NCBI GenBank assembly: GCA_937858775.1
Contig: CALLYX010000426.1
Coordinates: 1-7,130 of the forward strand
Length of the DNA stretch: 7,130 nt
Direction of reading: 5' to 3'
Origin: an uncultured bacterium
Lineage (GTDB): Bacteria; Auribacterota; Tritonobacteria; UBA1439
Shown here piece after piece: positions 1-5,967 of this stretch. Positions within the stretch are counted from its first letter, which is position 1. Every line of letters begins with the position of its first letter. The notes beneath the pieces are model-generated. The model was given only the letters and a program-made list of their open reading frames with translations, had not been told where the DNA came from and did not search any database. The position numbers were made by a program, and so were the translations under genes.

Positions 1-2680
1 CCTGAATCGTCAGGGCCGGAGGGGAGGTGGGCGTCGGGGTGGGCGTCGGCGTCGGGACAGTCGGCGTCGGCGTCGCGGTGGCCTGCGGGGCGGTGCAGGA
101 GAGGGCCAGGTGGAACGGCCCGGCCGCCCCCTCGTGCCCGTCCACCACGAGCCAGTACTCACCCGCCGGCAGATACGTCTTCACGAGAACGCCCTGGCCC
201 CGCCTCACCAGAAGCGCAGGGTCGAGCCCTGAGAGAAGGAAGATATCCAGGTCCTCATCCGTGGTGATGTTGACGGTGACGTCGTGTTCGGCGTCGTTCA
301 CGAACCGGTACGCCGTCTCCGGACCGCTCTCCCGCCAGTCTGTCAGCCCGCCGTAGTACTCCCACACGCTCGTCCCACCGGTCGTGTCGCCGCTGAAGGA
401 GTCGCCGCAGACGACGGCGGTCGGCGTCGGCGTGGGCGTCACGGTCGGCGTCGGGGTGATTGTCGGAGTCTCCGTAGGCGTGGGCGTGTCGGTCGGGAGC
501 GGGCGGAGGGATACGGAGTTGATGTACCCCTCGGATCCCGTGGAGACGTCAATCCACGAGGAGCCGTCGTATTCGAGGATTCGGACATAAGGGGCGTTGG
601 CGACCGGATCGTGCCAACCCCCCACGGCGCACCCCTCCGATGACGACCGCATCCAGATAGAGTTCAACCCTCCCTCGACGCCCGACGGCGAGATGTCCGT
701 GAAGGATGATCCGTTCCATCGCTTGATCACAGGAAAATTGGTCTCCAAGTCGTCGTCGTACCGCGAGCCCGCCGTGTACGCCTCCGTCATCGAAATTGGG
801 GAGATAGAGGAGGCATTGCCGTCCTCCACGAAGATGTCCGTCCATGCCCCGCCCGTGCACCTCATCAGGAGGAGACGCGACGACACGCCGTCCCAACGAC
901 TTCCAACCGCGTACCCTTCGCCGGGGCCTACCATCCTGACACAGCTTAACATTCCCACGACACCCGGGGGGGAGATGTCTGTCCACGTGGCGCCGTCCCA
1001 TTTCACTATCTTGACGTAATTCTTCCATGTGCCGGAGTCATATACGCTCCCCACGGCGTACCCTTCGCTGCCGGAGACCAGATCCACGGAATTGAGAGAG
1101 CCCTCGATCAGGGGAGAGACGTCCGTCCAAGCGGCGCCGTCCCACTCCCATATCCGCATCCAGCTCTTATCCGTTCCCTCGTCCCAGTACGAGCTGACGC
1201 CTACAGCACGACCCCCGCCGGGAAGCCCGTCTATATCCGAACTCCACCCTTCGATGCCCGGCGAAAGATCCGTCCACGTGGAACCGTCCCATCGGAGGGC
1301 GAGGAGGTTGTTGTTATAACTCCCGACCGCCCACGCCTCCGTATCGGACACCACGCGCACGCTGTTGAGATAACCCGGAAGGAGCGGCGAGACATCCAGC
1401 CATCTCATTCCGTGGCGTTGGAAGATCTTTACATAGTTTTCGGATGCCCCCGGGTCATAGTAGCTTCCCACGGCAAAGGCGGCCTCCGGGGGGCCAAGCG
1501 TGGGCGTCGACGTGGGCGTCGGCGTCGGCGCCGTCGGTGTCGGCGTGGCCGTCGGGTCGAAAAAGGCGTAGAGGCGGCGGTCCATCGCGCCGACGTAGAG
1601 GCGCTCGTCCAGGCCGATGGCCGGGGAGGAGGTGATATCGCCGGATGTCCGGTAGCTCCACGTGAACTCACCCGCGGAGGAGAGACAGAGCATCATGGCG
1701 GGCCCAGAGAACGCCAGAGTGCCGACATAGACCGCCCCGTCGGAGTCGAGCGCCGGGGAGGAGAGAGACATCGGTACGCCGGTATCGTAACTCCAGGAGA
1801 GCGCGCCCGAGGGATCGAAGGCGTAGAGCACGTTGTCGTACGCCCCGCCGTAGACCGTGCCCGACGCGCCCACAGCCGGGGATGTGAAGAAGTTTTCCGC
1901 CGAGTAGTAGCTCCAGAGAAATGTTCCCGACGAGGAGAGCGCGGCGAGCAGGCGTTGGTATGGACAGGCGAAGTACACTTCGTCGTCCGGCCCGAGGGAG
2001 ACGGCGGTGTCGATCCCGCCCCACGCGGCGAAACTCCACTCGAGCGCGCCCGCCGATGTGAGCGAGTTGATCCTAGATCCCCACGTGCCGTAGCGGACGC
2101 GCCCGTCCGCGCCGAGCGCCGGCTGGCAGCTTATCGGCCATCCGTCAGTGTAACTCCATTCCAGGGCGCCGCCGCTGTCCAGCACATATAGGGTGTTATC
2201 CCACGATCCCGCGTATACCCTCCCGTCGCCGTCCACCGTGGGGGCCGAGCTCAGGTCACCCTGCGCCTCGTAGCTCCAGAGGAAGGCGCCGCCGGAGGAG
2301 AGATTGTAGATGCGCCGGTCGCCGGAGACGAAATACACGGCCTCTTCCGGCCCGATCGCCGGGGGCGCGTACACCCTCTCGCCGGCCTCGTAACTCCAGG
2401 AGAGGACGCCGTTCGGCGCTACGGCGTAGAGCCGGTTGTCTTCCGATCCGAAATGTATGGTGCCGTCTGCGGAGACCACCGGGGAGGAATATATGTATCC
2501 GTCCGTCTTGAATCGCCATTGGCGCACCCCCTTGCGGGGCCCCGGGACGGCGCCCCGGCCCGTGTTCCGGGCGTCGTGCCTGAACATCGGCCATGGGCCT
2601 GAGGACGGCTGGGCGGGGGAGGAGGAGGCGAGGAGAAGAAAAAACACGGCTACAGCGAGGGATGGACGGAACCCTCTCAC
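1..2680 (-). CDS. Secreted multidomain double-propeller protein with Thr-Pro linkers and PPC-like module (3' end beyond window)
   Basis: I do not recognise a named gene; the architecture indicates an exported surface or secreted protein. The frame stays open from a GTG at 2680 to the window edge, 893 codons, which I checked at many points. Residues 1-23 form a signal peptide (RPSLAVAVFFLLLASSSPA). WPMFRHD at 30-36 is the usual opening of PQQ-like propellers of the BamB type. Eight repeats of about 40 residues, mostly ending in WSY, fill about 50-373. A Thr-Pro linker follows at about 376-396. Seven repeats with AVGS, WDG and W.D.SP signatures fill about 399-723. After a second linker (about 726-753) comes a PPC-like module with flanking cysteines C758 and C862 and the string DLDIFLLSGLDP, then a third linker. 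The last visible residues PPALTIQ match the start of the paralog's next module, so perhaps 150-200 residues are missing. It lies 163 bp downstream of its paralog on the same strand. The ligand is unknown, and PQQ binding is not implied. Confidence 0.9.
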   Translation of the reverse strand, partial: MRGFRPSLAVAVFFLLLASSSPAQPSSGPWPMFRHDARNTGRGAVPGPRKGVRQWRFKTDGYIYSSPVVSADGTIHFGSEDNRLYAVAPNGVLSWSYEAGERVYAPPAIGPEEAVYFVSGDRRIYNLSSGGAFLWSYEAQGDLSSAPTVDGDGRVYAGSWDNTLYVLDSGGALEWSYTDGWPISCQPALGADGRVRYGTWGSRINSLTSAGALEWSFAAWGGIDTAVSLGPDDEVYFACPYQRLLAALSSSGTFLWSYYSAENFFTSPAVGASGTVYGGAYDNVLYAFDPSGALSWSYDTGVPMSLSSPALDSDGAVYVGTLAFSGPAMMLCLSSAGEFTWSYRTSGDITSSPAIGLDERLYVGAMDRRLYAFFDPTATPTPTAPTPTPTSTPTLGPPEAAFAVGSYYDPGASENYVKIFQRHGMRWLDVSPLLPGYLNSVRVVSDTEAWAVGSYNNNLLALRWDGSTWTDLSPGIEGWSSDIDGLPGGGRAVGVSSYWDEGTDKSWMRIWEWDGAAWTDVSPLIEGSLNSVDLVSGSEGYAVGSVYDSGTWKNYVKIVKWDGATWTDISPPGVVGMLSCVRMVGPGEGYAVGSRWDGVSSRLLLMRCTGGAWTDIFVEDGNASSISPISMTEAYTAGSRYDDDLETNFPVIKRWNGSSFTDISPSGVEGGLNSIWMRSSSEGCAVGGWHDPVANAPYVRILEYDGSSWIDVSTGSEGYINSVSLRPLPTDTPTPTETPTITPTPTVTPTPTPTAVVCGDSFSGDTTGGTSVWEYYGGLTDWRESGPETAYRFVNDAEHDVTVNITTDEDLDIFLLSGLDPALLVRRGQGVLVKTYLPAGEYWLVVDGHEGAAGPFHLALSCTAPQATATPTPTVPTPTPTPTPTSPPALTIQ
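24..82 (-). repeat. Thr-Pro linker tract after the PPC module (left gene)
   Basis: GTCGGC/GTGGGC-type hexamers encode about 20 Thr-Pro residues at about 867-886 of the left protein. The equivalent tract in the complete paralog is more than twice as long. Confidence 0.85.
71..420 (-). repeat. PPC-module copy in the left gene, nearly identical to 3540-3889
   Basis: This block aligns without gaps to 3540-3889 (constant offset 3469). By eye I count 8 mismatches in 350 bases. It encodes the PPC-like module, from the cysteine before the Thr-Pro linker to APQATAT. The identity extends to synonymous positions, so the copies were homogenised or duplicated recently. Confidence 0.9.
419..504 (-). repeat. 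Thr-Pro linker tract between WDG domain and PPC module (left gene)
   Basis: Imperfect hexamer repeats encode a spacer of TPTPTETPTITPTPT type at about residues 726-753. It is four codons longer than the matching linker of the paralog. Confidence 0.85.
542..640 (-). repeat. 99-base block identical to 3999-4097
   Basis: Every base I compared from 542 to 640 equals 3999-4097 (offset 3457). Single mismatches follow at 641 and 685. The block encodes the last WDG repeat (EGCAVGGWHDPVANAPYVRI and neighbours). The 12-base difference in offset from the PPC block is the length difference of the Thr-Pro linker between them. Confidence 0.88.
1496..1557 (-). repeat. Thr-Pro linker tract between the two propellers (left gene only)
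   Basis: This tract encodes about 21 residues of Thr-Pro repeats (about 376-396) separating the eight-repeat PQQ-like propeller from the WDG propeller. The complete paralog has no counterpart because the whole segment is absent there. Confidence 0.85.
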
Positions 2681-2685
2681 GATGC

Positions 2686-2692
2686 CCTCCTT
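2686..2692 (-). promoter_or_regulatory. Ribosome binding site that sets the GTG start at 2680
   Basis: AAGGAGG on the minus strand is followed by five bases and GTG 2680. An in-frame ATG six codons upstream (2698) lacks such a site, and using it would put charged residues before the signal peptide. The paralog also starts with GTG at the aligned position. Confidence 0.7.
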
Positions 2693-2760
2693 CGTCATAA
2701 GGTGGACGCCGCCGCAATCGCTGCCGGCTTCGATAAAGAGCGGAGAACGACATAGACAAA

Positions 2761-2787
2761 ATTGCATGAATGGCGAGGGGTTGTCAA
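2761..2787 (-). promoter_or_regulatory. Possible promoter of the left propeller gene
   Basis: A perfect -35 hexamer TTGACA (2787-2782, minus strand) lies in the gap between the two propeller genes. TGCAAT (2766-2761, 4 of 6) lies 15 bases downstream, a short spacing. The leader to GTG 2680 would be about 75 bases. The left gene could instead be transcribed only by read-through from its paralog. Confidence 0.3.
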
Positions 2788-2821
2788 TATCCTCGCCGGC
2801 CTTTAAATGGCGCGTTCCACG

Positions 2822-2839
2822 GCCCCGAAACGACGGGGC
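2822..2839 (-). terminator. Possible hairpin terminator after the complete propeller gene
   Basis: GCCCCG and CGGGGC form a perfect six-pair stem with a six-base loop, a few bases after the TGA stop at 2844-2846. There is no U-run behind it, so termination is uncertain. A second stem (2772-2778 with 2791-2797, GGCGAGG/CCTCGCC on the minus strand, 12-base loop) follows further on, with a short T-run about ten bases after it. Confidence 0.3.
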
Positions 2840-2843
2840 GGGG

Positions 2844-5753
2844 TCAGATCCAGCCCCATCCGCCGTGCGTTCCGTACGGCTCCCCGTCCGCCTTGGTCCA
2901 CCCCGCCGGCGGCTCCGCGAACGAGGGTATGAAGTCGACGAAGAGGGTGATCGGCGGCGCCGTCGGCGTGGGCGTGGGAGTCGGGCTCGCGGTGGGCGTG
3001 GGCGTGTATGTGGGCAGCGCTTCGCACGCGGCGCGCGCCATGCGGTGGAGGCCCGGATCCCACCAGGTGGAGCCGTCCGATCCCACGTAGAGCTTTACGG
3101 TGTAGTAGCCCCGAAGGTCGGGAAGACAGACGTTGAGATACCGCCCTCCGTCGTAAATAAGAGAGACGCCGTCGCCGGCCTCGATTCCCAGATTCCCATA
3201 CGAGGGCGGCTGCGCCTCGATACGGAGGTACGCCTGGGCGGGCGACGCCGTCGCCGTCCCGTCCTCGTAGGCGTTCTCGCTGTCGAAGACCGCCCCGAAC
3301 TCCTCGTCCCCGATCTCCGAGATGCCGATCTTCCATCCGCGAGCCTCGCCGCTCTTCGGCCGGTTGACGGCCGCGTCCTCGAGGTCCCGCAGCGTCAGCG
3401 CAGGATAGGAGGTCGGCGTGGGCGTGGGCGTCGGCGTGATCGTCGGCGCCGGGGTCGGACCGGTCGGCGTGGCGCTCGGCGACGGCGTGGCGGTGCGGGT
3501 GGGCGTGGCTGTCGGTGTGATGGCGGGGGTCGGCGACGGCGTCGCGGTGGCCTGCGGGGCGGTGCAGGAGAGGGCCAGGTGGAACGGCCCGGCCGCCCCC
3601 TCGTGCCCGTCCACCACGAGCCAGTACTCACCCGCCGGCAGGTGCGTCTTCACGAGAACGCCCTGGCCCCGCCTCACCAGAAGCGCAGGGTCGAGCCCGG
3701 AGAGAAGGAAGATATCCAGGTCCTCATCCGTGGTGATGTCGACGGTGACGTCGTGTTCGGCGTCGTTCACGAACCGGTACGCCGTCTCCGGACCGCTCTC
3801 CCGCCAGTCGGTCAGCCCGCCGTAGTACTCCCACGCGCTCGTCCCACCGGTCGTGTCACCGCTGAAGGAATCGCCGCAGACGACGGCGGTCGGCGTCGGC
3901 GTGGGCGTGCGCGTGGGGGTGGGGGTCAACGTCGGTGTCGGCGTGTCGCCGGCGGACGGGCCGAGCGAGACGGAACCGAGCTGCCCCTCGGATCCCGGGG
4001 AGACGTCAATCCACGAGGAGCCGTCGTATTCGAGGATTCGGACATAAGGGGCGTTGGCGACCGGATCGTGCCAACCCCCCACGGCGCACCCCTCCGAGGA
4101 CGACCGCATCCAGATAGAGTTCAACCCTCCCTCGACGCCCGGCGGCGAGATGTCCGTGAAGGATGATCCGTCCCATCGTTTGATTACGGAGAAACCGGTC
4201 TCCAGGTCCTCGTCGTACCGCGAGCCCGCCGTGTACGCTTCCGTCATCGAGAGCGGCGAGATGTTGTACTCGCCGCCGTCCGCGGAGGAGATATCCGTCC
4301 ATGCCCCGCCGCCGCATCTCAGAAGGACGGTCTTCGAGTCATCCACGTAATTCATCCCGATCGCGAGCCCTTCGCCGGGCCCGAGCATCCGGATGCACTT
4401 GAGCGTCCCCTCGACGCCCGGGGGGGAGATGTCCGTCCAAGCGGCGCCGTCCCATCTCAGTATCTTGACGTAATCCTTCCAGGTGTCGGAGTCATATATG
4501 CTCCCCACGGCGTACCCTTCGCTGCCGGAGACCAGATCCACGGAGAAGAGAGCCCCTTCGATCCCGGGGGAGACGTCCGTCCACGCAGCGCCGTCCCACT
4601 CCCATATCTTCATCCACGACTTCCCCGAGATCATATCCCAGTGCGAGCCGACGCCTACAGCCCGCCCCCCGCCGGGGATGCCGTCTATATCATCCATGGC
4701 GCCCTCGAGGCCGGGGGAGATATCCGACCACGCGGCGCCGTCCCATCGGAGGGCGAGGATGTATGTCTCCCATGACTCGTTCTGGTAGGTCCCCGACGCC
4801 CATGCCTCCGTATCGGACACCACGCGCACGCCGCCGGCGTCATAACTCCACGCGAGAACCCCCGGGGAGGAGATGGCGTGGATGAAGAAGTCGTCCGAGG
4901 CGGCGTAGATCCTCCCGGAGGCGCCCACGGCGGGAGAGGTGCGGATCCGGTTCGCGGCGGAGTAGGACCAACTCAAAGCCCCCGTGGAGTCGAGGACGAG
5001 GATCAGGTTGTCGTTCGTGCAGGGGAGATACACCTCCCCGCCAGCGCCGAGGGCGGCGGCGCCCTCGATCCCCCCTCCGGTCGCGTAGCTCCACTCGAGG
5101 ACGCCGTTGGAGGAGAGGGAATAGGCCCTCCCTTCCTTCGTGCCGTAATACACGCGCCCGTCCGGGCCGACCGCGGGCGGGGAGAAGAAGATGGGCCAGC
5201 CGTCCGAGTAGCTCCAGAGGATGGCGCCCGTGCTGCCGAACGCGTAGAGGGCGTTGTCCGGCGTGTCGGAGCCGACGAAGACCCTGCCGTCGTCCCCGGC
5301 GATCGTCGCAATGCCGGGATCCCCGCGCATCCCGTAGCTCCAGAGGAGGGAACCGCCGGAGGAGAGGCCGTAGAGGCGGGTGTCGGCCGAGCCGAAGAAT
5401 GCTTCCCCACCCGCCCCGAGCGCCACCGCGCTCACTGCCCCCCCTACGGCGTAGCTCCACGAGAGAACGCCGGCTGAGTCGACGGCGTGGACGTTGTACG
5501 CGGGCAGGAGGTTGTCGTTCGCTCCGAAATAGATCATCCCGTCCGATGAGACAGCCGGGGAGGAGACATCTCCGCCCGCCCGGTAGCGCCATCGGCGCGC
5601 CCCCTTGCGCGGCCCGGTGAGGTCGCTTTGGCCCGTGTGCATCGCGTCGTGCCGGAACATCGGCCACGGAGCCGGGGACGGCTGGGCGAGGGAGGGGGAG
5701 GCGAGGAGAAGAAAAAACGCGGCGACGGCGAGGGATGGACGGAAGATCTTCAC
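2844..5753 (-). CDS. Secreted multidomain double-propeller protein, complete paralog of the neighbouring gene, internally shortened
   Basis: The gene encodes 969 residues with no recognised name; it is probably exported and works outside the cell. The GTG start is favoured by GAGGG six bases upstream and by alignment with the paralog's start. Signal peptide: 1-23, predicted cut after SLA. WPMFRHD lies at 30-36. Six propeller repeats, each ending in WSY, run to about residue 304. At 305-312 the propeller runs straight into VRVVSDTEAWA, which in the paralog lies inside the second domain, so a segment is missing. About six WDG/DISP repeats reach residue 598. Thr-Pro linker I is at 603-623. A PPC-like module (C626 to C730, with DLDIFLLSGLDP) follows, then linker II (735-783), an unrecognised module (786-912), linker III (914-933) and a 36-residue tail ending in GGWGWI. 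I see no LPXTG motif or other anchor. Such linkers and modules are usual in extracellular proteins; binding or scaffolding is inference. It is divergent from the DHPS gene, with its own likely promoter. Confidence 0.95.
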   Translation of the reverse strand: MKIFRPSLAVAAFFLLLASPSLAQPSPAPWPMFRHDAMHTGQSDLTGPRKGARRWRYRAGGDVSSPAVSSDGMIYFGANDNLLPAYNVHAVDSAGVLSWSYAVGGAVSAVALGAGGEAFFGSADTRLYGLSSGGSLLWSYGMRGDPGIATIAGDDGRVFVGSDTPDNALYAFGSTGAILWSYSDGWPIFFSPPAVGPDGRVYYGTKEGRAYSLSSNGVLEWSYATGGGIEGAAALGAGGEVYLPCTNDNLILVLDSTGALSWSYSAANRIRTSPAVGASGRIYAASDDFFIHAISSPGVLAWSYDAGGVRVVSDTEAWASGTYQNESWETYILALRWDGAAWSDISPGLEGAMDDIDGIPGGGRAVGVGSHWDMISGKSWMKIWEWDGAAWTDVSPGIEGALFSVDLVSGSEGYAVGSIYDSDTWKDYVKILRWDGAAWTDISPPGVEGTLKCIRMLGPGEGLAIGMNYVDDSKTVLLRCGGGAWTDISSADGGEYNISPLSMTEAYTAGSRYDEDLETGFSVIKRWDGSSFTDISPPGVEGGLNSIWMRSSSEGCAVGGWHDPVANAPYVRILEYDGSSWIDVSPGSEGQLGSVSLGPSAGDTPTPTLTPTPTRTPTPTPTAVVCGDSFSGDTTGGTSAWEYYGGLTDWRESGPETAYRFVNDAEHDVTVDITTDEDLDIFLLSGLDPALLVRRGQGVLVKTHLPAGEYWLVVDGHEGAAGPFHLALSCTAPQATATPSPTPAITPTATPTRTATPSPSATPTGPTPAPTITPTPTPTPTSYPALTLRDLEDAAVNRPKSGEARGWKIGISEIGDEEFGAVFDSENAYEDGTATASPAQAYLRIEAQPPSYGNLGIEAGDGVSLIYDGGRYLNVCLPDLRGYYTVKLYVGSDGSTWWDPGLHRMARAACEALPTYTPTPTASPTPTPTPTAPPITLFVDFIPSFAEPPAGWTKADGEPYGTHGGWGWI
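2955..3014 (-). repeat. Thr-Pro linker III (complete gene)
   Basis: Encodes residues 914-933 (TPTPTASPTPTPTPT type), joining the unrecognised C-terminal module to a 36-residue tail. Confidence 0.85.
3405..3551 (-). repeat. Long Thr-Pro linker II (complete gene)
   Basis: Encodes about 49 residues (735-783) of Thr, Pro, Ser and Ala repeats between the PPC-like module and the next module. It is the longest linker in the window and the least regular, with SPS, ITP and GPTPAP interruptions. Confidence 0.85.
3540..3889 (-). repeat. PPC-module copy in the complete gene, nearly identical to 71-420
   Basis: This is the second member of the pair described at 71-420. It is flanked on both sides by Thr-Pro linkers whose lengths differ from those of the other copy, so the near-identity is confined to the folded module and not its spacers. 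Confidence 0.9.
3885..3947 (-). repeat. Thr-Pro linker I (complete gene)
   Basis: Encodes residues 603-623 (TPTPTLTPTPTRTPT type) between the WDG repeats and the PPC-like module. Confidence 0.85.
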
Positions 5754-5759
5754 GATCGG

Positions 5760-5764
5760 CCCTC
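5760..5764 (-). promoter_or_regulatory. Ribosome binding site for the GTG start at 5753
   Basis: GAGGG on the minus strand lies six bases upstream of GTG 5753. It supports the non-ATG start, which also aligns with the GTG start of the paralog. Confidence 0.6.
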
Positions 5765-5776
5765 AAGCACGAGAAC

Positions 5777-5805
5777 ATAATGCCATATGCCGGATCGATC
5801 GGCAA
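5777..5805 (-). promoter_or_regulatory. Sigma70-like promoter of the complete propeller gene, with A/T-rich upstream tract
   Basis: On the minus strand TTGCCG (5805-5800) is followed by 17 bases and CATTAT (5782-5777); each box matches 4 of 6 consensus positions. A run made almost wholly of A and T (5809-5824) lies directly upstream of the -35 box and stands out in this G+C-rich DNA, in the place an UP element would occupy. The predicted transcript start leaves a leader of under 20 bases that includes the GAGGG ribosome site. Confidence 0.45.
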
Positions 5806-5830
5806 GGGAAAAATAATAATCATTCACGCC

Positions 5831-5852
5831 GCCGGTCGGGCGCCGACCCGGC
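5831..5852. repeat. Inverted repeat in the divergent intergenic region
   Basis: GGTCGG (5834-5839) and CCGACC (5843-5848) are separated by GCG. The stem extends to nine pairs (5831-5833 with 5850-5852) if base 5849 bulges. It lies upstream of both divergent promoters. It could be an operator or chance pairing in G+C-rich DNA; nothing in the sequence decides. Confidence 0.35.
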
Positions 5853-5919
5853 CGGACGCCCCTCTCAGGCCGGTCTCGACCCGTCTTGGCGCCCCCCTCA
5901 GGAACTGCGGAAGCAGTTG

Positions 5920-5948
5920 TTCACATCGGGTGCAGCGTGGAATACAAT
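5920..5948 (+). promoter_or_regulatory. Sigma70-like promoter of the DHPS gene
   Basis: TTCACA (5920-5925, 5 of 6 consensus) is followed by 17 bases and TACAAT (5943-5948, 5 of 6). Transcription would start near 5955, leaving a leader of about a dozen bases that still includes the AGGAAGG ribosome site before ATG 5968. The fit to consensus is unusually good for DNA this rich in G+C. Confidence 0.6.
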
Positions 5949-5955
5949 GTCATGG

Positions 5956-5962
5956 AGGAAGG
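5956..5962 (+). promoter_or_regulatory. Ribosome binding site that sets the DHPS start at 5968
   Basis: AGGAAGG ends five bases before ATG 5968. The upstream in-frame ATG at 5947 has no comparable site and lies within the likely -10 region, so 5968 is the better start. Confidence 0.65.
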
Positions 5963-5967
5963 CCCCC

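Noticed and set aside
1..2680. Left gene as a frameshifted pseudogene
   Set aside because: Only short frames close inside this region, but the frame from GTG 2680 stays open to the window edge. Its Trp codons fall in one phase at every point I checked, so it is intact but cut off by the edge.
3405..3551. Hexamer tracts as a CRISPR array or intergenic satellite
   Set aside because: The units are 6 bases, in frame, and encode Thr-Pro spacers between protein modules; there are no unique spacers.
2436..4166. Long plus-strand frame of 576 codons, and other plus-strand frames rich in Gly-Val
   Set aside because: These lie antisense to the two propeller genes. The GVGVGV stretches are the reverse reading of the Thr-Pro hexamer tracts, and the rest is Arg/Gly-rich with no domain signal, as expected for open shadow frames in G+C-rich DNA.
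4840..5823. Minus-strand frame of 327 codons overlapping the start of the complete propeller gene
   Set aside because: It is a shifted reading of the same strand, Arg/Pro-rich. The correct frame has the signal peptide, WPMFRHD and regular WSY repeats.
5605..5967. N-terminal extension of the DHPS back to 5605
   Set aside because: The extension would run through the opposite gene's signal-peptide region and the intergenic promoters. ATG 5968 has a ribosome site and gives a normal family length.
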